Assembly: GCA_035513135.1 (NCBI GenBank) | Contig: DATKCQ010000162.1 | Location: 1-7,002 of the forward strand | Reading direction: 5' to 3' | DNA from: Thermohalobaculum sp035513135 | GTDB taxonomy: Bacteria; Pseudomonadota; Alphaproteobacteria; Rhodobacterales; Rhodobacteraceae | DNA: 7,002 bases | Shown: piece by piece, positions 1 to 6,085 of the stretch | Layout of the letters: every line of letters starts with the position of its first letter | How positions within the stretch are numbered: position 1 is the first letter of the stretch | Notes under the pieces: model-generated | The model's database searches: none | What the model was told of the DNA's origin: nothing | The model's input: only the letters and a program-made list of their open reading frames with translations | Translations under genes and position numbers: made by a program

Positions 1-15
1 GTTCCGCCTGCCCCT

Positions 16-43
16 TTGACCGCTCCCGCCTTGCCGTTATAGA
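16..43 (+). promoter_or_regulatory. Probable sigma-70-type promoter of metG
   Basis: A -35-like TTGACC (16-21) and a -10-like TATAGA (38-43) are separated by 16 bp. They match the consensus at five and four of six positions. Transcription would start near position 50, giving a leader of about 30 nt. That leader contains the small palindromes GGCCGGCC (45-52) and CGGATCCG (52-59), then a Shine-Dalgarno AGAGG at 69-73, six nt before the metG ATG. The element lies in a TA-containing patch of otherwise very GC-rich sequence, which supports the call. No start site has been mapped. Confidence 0.5.
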
Positions 44-79
44 GGGCCGGCCGGATCCGCAGGCTCACAGAGGCACCCC

Positions 80-1822
<1,743 letters not shown>

Positions 1823-1823
1823 A

Positions 1824-1839
1824 CGCGCCGCTTGGCGCG
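1824..1839 (+). terminator. Short GC hairpin after metG
   Basis: A perfect 6-bp inverted repeat, CGCGCC (1824-1829) and GGCGCG (1834-1839), with a GCTT loop begins two nt after the metG stop codon. There is no T-run after it, so it is not a standard intrinsic terminator. It may stabilise the metG 3' end or weakly attenuate read-through into the cyclase gene. In DNA this rich in GC, a stem of this length can also arise by chance. Confidence 0.25.
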
Positions 1840-1860
1840 GCGCGCGCCCGGCGCTAAATA
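1832..1860 (+). promoter_or_regulatory. Candidate leaderless promoter for the cyclase gene
   Basis: TTGGCG (1832-1837, four of six -35 matches) and TAAATA (1855-1860) are separated by exactly 17 bp. A start about 7 nt after the -10 would fall at 1867-1868, on the A of the cyclase ATG. No purine-rich Shine-Dalgarno sequence lies between the -10 and the ATG, which fits a leaderless transcript. The -10 matches the consensus weakly (three of six), so the alternative is translation coupled to metG, or read-through from it. Confidence 0.3.
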
Positions 1861-1867
1861 CGGCTCC

Positions 1868-3094
1868 ATGTCGCACAACACGCTGATCGCCGAGATCGAG
1901 AACTGGCTGATGGACGCCGCCCTCGGCGATCCCGAGATCGTGCGGCTGTTCGAGGGGCTGTGCCGGCGGCTGCACGCGGTTGGCGTGCCGGTGCAACGGG
2001 CGGTGCTGAGCTGGCCGACGCTGCATCCGCTGTTCCGCGCCGAGCAGATCTTCTGGTGGCAGGGCCAGGGCGCGAAGCTCGAGCGGTACTACCACTCGAG
2101 CGCCGGCAGCGAGCACTGGCTCAAGAGCCCGTTCTACCACGCGCTGACCCGCGGCCTGCCGCGCATCCGCCGGCGGCTGACCGGCGAGGGGGCGCTGCTC
2201 GACTTCGATGTGCTCAAGGAGTTCGCCGAGCAGGGCTACACCGACTACCTGCTGACCGCGGCGCATTTCTCCATCTCCGAGGTGGCCGACTTCGAGGGCG
2301 GGCCGACCGGCCTGCTCTCGAGCTGGGCCACGCGCCGCGAGAGCGGCTTCGGCGACGACGACCTCGAGGCGCTGAGCCGTATCCAGCGGATGCTGGCGAT
2401 CGCCTGCCGCATGGCGATCCAGAATCGGGTGACCGAGAACCTGGCGCACGCCTATCTGGGCCCAACCGCCGGGGCGCGCGTGCTCGCGGGCGACATCAAG
2501 CGCGGCGACGGCGAGTTCATCCCGGCGGTGGTCTGGTTCTCCGACCTGCGCGGCTCGACGCGGCTCTCCGACATGATGAAGCCGGACGACTACCTGGCGC
2601 TGCTGAACTGCTACTTCGAGTGCACCGCGGCGCCGGTGATCGCGCATGGCGGCGAGATCCTGAACTTCATCGGCGACGGGGTGCTCGGCATCTTCCCCAT
2701 CGACGGCGACGAAGCCGCCGCCGCGCGCCGGGCCACCGCCGCGGTGACCGAGGCGCTCGGCCGCCGCGCCGAGCAGCGAAAGGCCGGCACGCCCGCCGGC
2801 GCGGCGGTCGATTTCGGCATCGGCCTCGACATCGGCGAGCTGATGTTCGGCAATATCGGCGTGCCCGAGCGGCTCGCCTTCTCGGGCATCGGCCGGGTGG
2901 TCAACACCGTGCACCGGATCGAGGCGGCGACCAAGGTGGTGGGCACCCAGGCGCTGGCCACCGCCGCCGTGGCGGCGGCGGCGCCCGGGTCCTGGACGCC
3001 GGCCGGACCGCACTGCGTGCCCGACCTCGACCGCGCCATCGAGCTCTACACCTTCCGCCCGGCCGAGGCGCCCGCCGCCGAGGCGGCGGAGTAG
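1868..3094 (+). CDS. Class III adenylate/guanylate cyclase domain protein
   Basis: Probable cytoplasmic enzyme making cAMP (or cGMP) from the nucleoside triphosphate; 408 residues from the chosen ATG. Residues 1-190 are a soluble region with no signal peptide or membrane segment. Its later part (about 130-190, containing SSWATRRESGFGDDDLEAL) looks like a GAF-type sensory fold, which is an inference. The cyclase domain spans about 215-360. It shows metal-binding Asp226 in FSDLRGST and Asp270 in FIGDG, plus the catalytic Asn346 and Arg350 in the VVNTVHR segment. The position that normally holds the adenine-contacting lysine, two residues before IGDG, is Asn266. The paired Asp/Thr position appears to be Ser339. 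Nucleotide specificity is therefore uncertain, and the protein may even be a weak or guanylate-type cyclase. The ATG at 1868 is preferred over an in-frame TTG at 1832, which lies inside the metG-proximal hairpin and lacks a ribosome binding site. The tail (about 360-408) is Ala-rich. It lies 45 nt after metG on the same strand and converges on the thiolase gene. Confidence 0.9.
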   Translation: MSHNTLIAEIENWLMDAALGDPEIVRLFEGLCRRLHAVGVPVQRAVLSWPTLHPLFRAEQIFWWQGQGAKLERYYHSSAGSEHWLKSPFYHALTRGLPRIRRRLTGEGALLDFDVLKEFAEQGYTDYLLTAAHFSISEVADFEGGPTGLLSSWATRRESGFGDDDLEALSRIQRMLAIACRMAIQNRVTENLAHAYLGPTAGARVLAGDIKRGDGEFIPAVVWFSDLRGSTRLSDMMKPDDYLALLNCYFECTAAPVIAHGGEILNFIGDGVLGIFPIDGDEAAAARRATAAVTEALGRRAEQRKAGTPAGAAVDFGIGLDIGELMFGNIGVPERLAFSGIGRVVNTVHRIEAATKVVGTQALATAAVAAAAPGSWTPAGPHCVPDLDRAIELYTFRPAEAPAAEAAE

Positions 3095-3100
3095 CGCGGC

Positions 3101-3162
3101 AGGGCGGGCTTCAGCCCGCCACGCTGGCGCGTTCCGGGGAGCGGCGGACTGAAGCCCGCCCT
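3101..3162. repeat. REPIN-like element: two inverted REP units
   Basis: Two near-identical 20-nt units lie in opposite orientation around a 22-nt spacer (3121-3142). The left unit is 3101-3120 and reads AGGGCGGGCTTCAG then CCCGCC. The right unit is 3143-3162 and, read on the minus strand, is the same with one difference (T for C at unit position 15). Fourteen bp of the two arms pair perfectly (3101-3114 with 3149-3162). Each unit is also a hairpin on its own: GGCGGGC, loop TTCA, GCCCGCC at 3103-3120. The right one has a single A/C mismatch on the plus strand, which becomes a G-U wobble in minus-strand RNA. An imperfect palindromic unit, paired head to head in an intergenic space, is the structure of REPINs, the dimeric REP elements mobilised by REP-associated tyrosine transposases. 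Whether it is dispersed in this genome cannot be seen here. Confidence 0.7.
3101..3162. terminator. Probable bidirectional terminator between convergent genes
   Basis: The whole inter-stop interval of the cyclase (stop ends at 3094) and the thiolase (stop at 3161-3163) is taken up by strong GC stems. Transcripts from either strand can fold them as two local 7-bp hairpins or one long 14-bp hairpin. No T-run follows on either strand, so termination would be Rho-assisted, or the element may act mainly to protect mRNA 3' ends. The role is inferred from position and stem strength. Confidence 0.4.
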
Positions 3163-4369
3163 ATGCCACCCGCTCCAGCGCCAGCGCGATGCCCTGGCCG
3201 CCGCCGATGCACATGGTGACCAGGCCGTAGCGCCCGCCGGTGCGCTCGAGTTCGGCGAGGCATTTCACCGCGAGGATCGCCCCGGTGGCGCCCACCGGGT
3301 GGCCCAGCGCGATCGCCCCGCCATTCGGGTTCACCCGCTCCGGGTCCAGCCCGAGGCCCCGGTTGACCGCCAGCGCCTGGGCGGCGAAGGCCTCGTTCGA
3401 CTCGATCACCTCGAAGTCCTCGAGCGCCAGCCCGGTGCGGGCGAGCAGGCTTTTCACCGCCGGGATCGGTCCGAGCCCCATGACATGCGGCGGCACCCCG
3501 GCATGGGCATAGCCGAGGATGCGCGCACGCGCCCTGAGGCCCGCCTTCTCCGCCGTCCCGGCCTCGGCCAGCACCAGCGCCGCGGCGCCGTCGTTGATGC
3601 CGCTGGCGTTGCCCGCGGTGACCGTGCCCTCCTTGGCAAACGCCGGGCGCAGCTTCGCCAGGTCCTCCGGGGTGGTGGCGGGCTTGGGGTGCTCGTCGGT
3701 GTCGAACACCACCTCGCCCTTGCGGGTCTTGAGCGTGATGGGCTCGATCTGGTCCGTGAAGCGGCCCTCCTCGATGGCCCGGCCGGCGCGGCGCTGGCTC
3801 TCGAGCGCGAAGGCGTCCTGGTCCTCGCGGCTGATCTGGTGCTCGGTGGCGACGTTCTCCGCCGTCACGCCCATGTGCCCGGTGCCGAACGGGCAATTGA
3901 GCGCGCCGATCATCATGTCGACGATCTTGGTGTCTCCCATCTTCTGGCCGAAGCGCGCGGTCTGCATGGCGTGCGGGCTGCGCGACATGGTCTCGCAGCC
4001 GCCCGCCAGCGCGTAGTCGGCGTCGCCCAGCGCCACCGCCTGGGCGGCCGAGACGATCGCCTGGGCGCCCGAGCCGCACAGCCGGTTGACGTTCATCGCC
4101 GGCGTGGTGTCGGGCACGCCGGCCTCGATCGCGGCGACGCGGCTGAGGTACATGTCGCGCGGCTCGGTGGCGATCACGGTGCCGAACATCACGTGGCCGA
4201 TCTGGCCGCCCTCGACGCCGGCGCGCCTGAGCGCCGCCTTGGCGACATGCGCGGCGAGCGCCGTGGCGGGGGTGCCGGCGAGCGCGCCGCCGAAGGTGCC
4301 GATGGCGGTGCGGGCGCCGTCGAGAATGACGACATCGCGGGTCATATCGCGGGTCATATCGCGGGTCAT
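3161..4369 (-). CDS. Acetyl-CoA C-acyltransferase / beta-ketothiolase (BktB-like)
   Basis: Cytoplasmic thiolase that condenses two acyl-CoAs to a 3-ketoacyl-CoA and CoA, or runs the reverse cleavage. Such enzymes serve polyhydroxyalkanoate synthesis, acetoacetyl-CoA metabolism or beta-oxidation. The 402 residues carry the nucleophile Cys98 in NRLCGSGAQAI, the NEAF motif, His357 in GGAIALGHPVGATG, and the acid/base Cys387 in MCIGGGQG. All catalytic residues are present and the C-terminus is complete. The sequence reads like the BktB/PhaA group, but substrate length cannot be read from it, so no symbol is given. The N-terminus is odd. MTRD is encoded three times in a row by a 12-bp repeat, so three in-frame ATGs (4369, 4357, 4345) are possible starts. 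Family members usually begin as the third copy does (MTRDVVILDGART, 394 residues). The ribosome binding site (GAGGAG, 4386-4381) has an 11-nt spacer to the first ATG and 23 or 35 nt to the others, which favours the first. The gene lies 77 nt downstream of the OmpA-fusion gene, and its TAG stop falls inside the REPIN-like element. Confidence 0.94.
   Translation of the reverse strand: MTRDMTRDMTRDVVILDGARTAIGTFGGALAGTPATALAAHVAKAALRRAGVEGGQIGHVMFGTVIATEPRDMYLSRVAAIEAGVPDTTPAMNVNRLCGSGAQAIVSAAQAVALGDADYALAGGCETMSRSPHAMQTARFGQKMGDTKIVDMMIGALNCPFGTGHMGVTAENVATEHQISREDQDAFALESQRRAGRAIEEGRFTDQIEPITLKTRKGEVVFDTDEHPKPATTPEDLAKLRPAFAKEGTVTAGNASGINDGAAALVLAEAGTAEKAGLRARARILGYAHAGVPPHVMGLGPIPAVKSLLARTGLALEDFEVIESNEAFAAQALAVNRGLGLDPERVNPNGGAIALGHPVGATGAILAVKCLAELERTGGRYGLVTMCIGGGQGIALALERVA
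4334..4369 (-). repeat. Three perfect 12-bp repeats carrying the thiolase start codon
   Basis: ATGACCCGCGAT occurs three times without a mismatch, at 4369-4358, 4357-4346 and 4345-4334 on the minus strand. Each copy encodes MTRD and supplies an in-frame ATG. Because the unit is 12 bp, gain or loss of copies keeps the frame and only changes the length of the N-terminus. The perfect identity suggests recent duplication by replication slippage. Confidence 0.95.
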
Positions 4370-4370
4370 T

Positions 4371-4378
4371 GGGGGGGG
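4371..4378 (-). repeat. C8 homopolymer in the thiolase ribosome-binding spacer
   Basis: Eight consecutive C (G on the plus strand) lie between the GAGGAG ribosome binding site (4386-4381) and the first thiolase ATG (4369). They make up most of the 11-nt spacer. Slippage here would change the spacing, and so translation strength, without altering the protein. Confidence 0.9.
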
Positions 4379-4380
4379 AA

Positions 4381-4411
4381 CTCCTCGGGGCTGCTGGATG
4401 CTCGCCCCGAG
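4381..4411 (-). promoter_or_regulatory. Thiolase ribosome binding site with overlapping hairpin
   Basis: On the minus strand, CTCGGGGC (4411-4404) pairs perfectly over 8 bp with GCCCCGAG (4391-4384) across a 12-nt loop. The 3' arm includes the first GAG of the GAGGAG Shine-Dalgarno sequence (4386-4381), so the folded RNA hides half of the site. No T-run follows the hairpin, so it is a poor intrinsic terminator for the upstream gene. A translational control role is inferred only from this overlap. Confidence 0.5.
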
Positions 4412-4446
4412 TGTTGGCCCAAGCGGCGGGCGCGCGCAAGGGCGGC

Positions 4447-6024
4447 TCAGCCGGCCTCGCGCACCCAGACCTCCACCCGGCGATTGAGCTCGCGGCCCGC
4501 CGGCGTCTCGTTGCAGCCGACCGGGGTCAGCTCGCCGTAGCTGCGCACACCGATCGGGGTCTCGGCGAGCGCCCCCTCGGGCACGGCCGCCGTCAGCGCC
4601 TCGAGCACCGCCTCGGCGCGGCGCCGCGCCAGATCGCGGTTCACCTCGAACTCGCCCACCGAATCGGCGAAGCCGACCAGCAGGATCTCCTGACCCGCAT
4701 AATCGCCCGCGGCGACACGGCGGGCCAGGCGCTCGGCCTCGGTCTGTGAGCGCGCCTCAAGATCGGTCGAGCCGCGGGTGAAGCGGAAGGTGGCGCTGAG
4801 CCGGCGCGCCTCCCTGAGCTCGCCCAGCATCTCGCGCAACAGCTCGAACGAGAACTCCTCGGGGCTGGTCAGGCTGTGCACCAGCCGCCCGCCCTGCGCC
4901 TCGATGCCCTGGCTCTCGACGGCGCGGTCGACGAAGCCCGCCCCGGCGATCACCGGCTGCGCCGCGTCCGACAGCGCGAAGCCGAGCAGCCCCTCGGCGT
5001 GGCTCGGCAGCGGGCCCTCGGCCGGGTAGGCGTAGAGCCGCCGGGCCAGCGGGTACTCCTCGGTCTTGATCGAGAAGCGGTCCGCGCGCGCGAGCAACCC
5101 GCACTGCTGGCGGATCGCCAGCGTCTTCGCCGCCCGGGCGAAGGCGAAACCGGTGACGCCGATGCCGGACGGGTCGATCGAGACCAGGTCCGCGAGGTTC
5201 GCGTTGCCCTCGACCCGCTCGGCGCTGTCCGCGAGCCCCAGGTCGCGCGGCGCCATGACCAGCCGCTCGAAGGTCTCGAGCGTGCCCGAGCCCGACGGCG
5301 GCAGGTAAAGGCTGACCGGACGCTCGGCACCGCCGAGCTGGGCCCAGCTGCGGATCCGCCCGGCGAACAGCGCCGCCGCCTGGTCCAGCGTCAGTTGGTC
5401 CACCGGGTTGTCGGGATGCACGACGAGGATCAGCCCGTCGAGCGCGAGGATGTGCTCGCGCTCGCTGCCGCGCAGCCCCGCCTGCCCCGCCTGCCCCGCC
5501 AGCGCCGCCTCCCCCGCCTCGGCGTCCGCCGCGCGGCGCGAGGCGAGAGCGATCGCGGCGCTGCCCGCGGCCAGCGCCGCGAAGCCGGCGGCCGTGCCGT
5601 CGGTGCTCAGGTCGATGGCGGCGACCTCCCTCTCCTCGGCATCGAGGAGGCGCAGGACCTGGCGCCGCGCCGCGGTGCCGACCTCGCGCAGCAGGCGGGC
5701 GTCGAGGGTGTCGGCGTAGCCCTCGACCAGGGCGGGCATCAGCCCCTCGCCGATCAGGCTCGAGCCGGCGATGCCGAAACGCTCGCCGTAGACGAGCTCC
5801 CTGGGGCAGCCCTCACCGTCGCAGATCACGTGCGCCGCCTCGATGATGATGGTGCCGACCCCGGTGCGCACCGTGTAGGTGGTGCCGTCGAAGTCGATGA
5901 GCTCGCCCGACACCTGCGTCGCGCCGTCATGCGAGCGCAGCGTCACCGGCTCGGCCCGCGCCGCGCCTTGTGCCAGGGCGAGCGCCGCAAGAGCGGCGGC
6001 AAGCCACGCCAGCCTCGATGCCAT
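4447..6024 (-). CDS. Exported PstS-like substrate-binding protein fused to OmpA domain
   Basis: Periplasmic protein of 525 residues. Residues 1-24 are a Sec signal peptide with a cleavage site after ARA; there is no lipobox cysteine. Residues 25-75 form a small beta-rich module (SGELIDFDGTTYTVRT) ending with Cys68 and Cys73, a likely disulfide. Residues about 80-400 resemble a PstS-type phosphate-binding fold. They include AGSSLIGEGLMPAL near 86-99, the hinge stretch DGLILVVHPDNPVDQLT at 196-212, and PSGSGTLETF at 243-252, which recalls the phosphate-contacting loop. Residues about 410-522 are an OmpA C-terminal peptidoglycan-binding domain. Asp454 and Arg469 align with the residues that hold diaminopimelate, and the closing NRRVEVWV is typical. 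The protein probably binds phosphate or another anion while tethered to the cell wall. No ABC permease or ATPase gene lies nearby in the window, so a role in transport is unproven; sensing or envelope integrity are alternatives. The ATG is fixed by GGAG five nt upstream and by the signal peptide. An upstream extension would run into the preceding gene. Confidence 0.88.
   Translation of the reverse strand: MASRLAWLAAALAALALAQGAARAEPVTLRSHDGATQVSGELIDFDGTTYTVRTGVGTIIIEAAHVICDGEGCPRELVYGERFGIAGSSLIGEGLMPALVEGYADTLDARLLREVGTAARRQVLRLLDAEEREVAAIDLSTDGTAAGFAALAAGSAAIALASRRAADAEAGEAALAGQAGQAGLRGSEREHILALDGLILVVHPDNPVDQLTLDQAAALFAGRIRSWAQLGGAERPVSLYLPPSGSGTLETFERLVMAPRDLGLADSAERVEGNANLADLVSIDPSGIGVTGFAFARAAKTLAIRQQCGLLARADRFSIKTEEYPLARRLYAYPAEGPLPSHAEGLLGFALSDAAQPVIAGAGFVDRAVESQGIEAQGGRLVHSLTSPEEFSFELLREMLGELREARRLSATFRFTRGSTDLEARSQTEAERLARRVAAGDYAGQEILLVGFADSVGEFEVNRDLARRRAEAVLEALTAAVPEGALAETPIGVRSYGELTPVGCNETPAGRELNRRVEVWVREAG
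5475..5501 (-). repeat. 9-bp triplicate within the PstS-like domain
   Basis: The plus-strand unit GCCCCGCCT occurs twice exactly (5475-5483, 5484-5492) and a third time with one change (5493-5501). In the minus-strand protein it encodes the AGQAGQAGL stretch around residues 176-184. This is probably a flexible loop, since it falls between the first lobe and the DGLILVVHPDNP hinge segment. It keeps the reading frame. Confidence 0.7.
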
Positions 6025-6029
6025 GTTCG

Positions 6030-6035
6030 CTCCCC
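6030..6035 (-). promoter_or_regulatory. Ribosome binding site fixing the start of the OmpA-fusion gene
   Basis: GGGGAG on the minus strand (6035-6030) ends five nt before the ATG at 6024-6022. It decides the start: this ATG opens a classic signal peptide, whereas in-frame codons further upstream lie inside the preceding coding region and add a non-membrane Arg/Gly-rich stretch. Confidence 0.7.
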
Positions 6036-6085
6036 GCTCCCCCGCCGGATCCCGGCCCCGTTTGCCCGTTCCCGCGTGCCCGTTG

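Noticed and set aside
1832..1867. TTG start 12 codons before the cyclase ATG
   Set aside because: No ribosome binding site, located inside a hairpin, and the added residues (Arg/Ala/Gly) look like non-coding GC-rich spacer.
3095..3160. Possible small RNA gene in the convergent gap
   Set aside because: The structure is fully explained by the inverted repeat units, and there is no promoter-like element in the 66-nt interval.
4334..4369. Three short direct repeats considered as a CRISPR or protein-binding iteron array
   Set aside because: The copies are contiguous with no spacers, only 12 bp, and lie in frame within a coding start, so slippage duplication is the simpler explanation.
3299..4540. 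Long plus-strand open frame opposite the thiolase
   Set aside because: The thiolase strand carries all catalytic motifs. The opposite frame is low-complexity and runs into the OmpA-fusion gene with no ribosome binding site.
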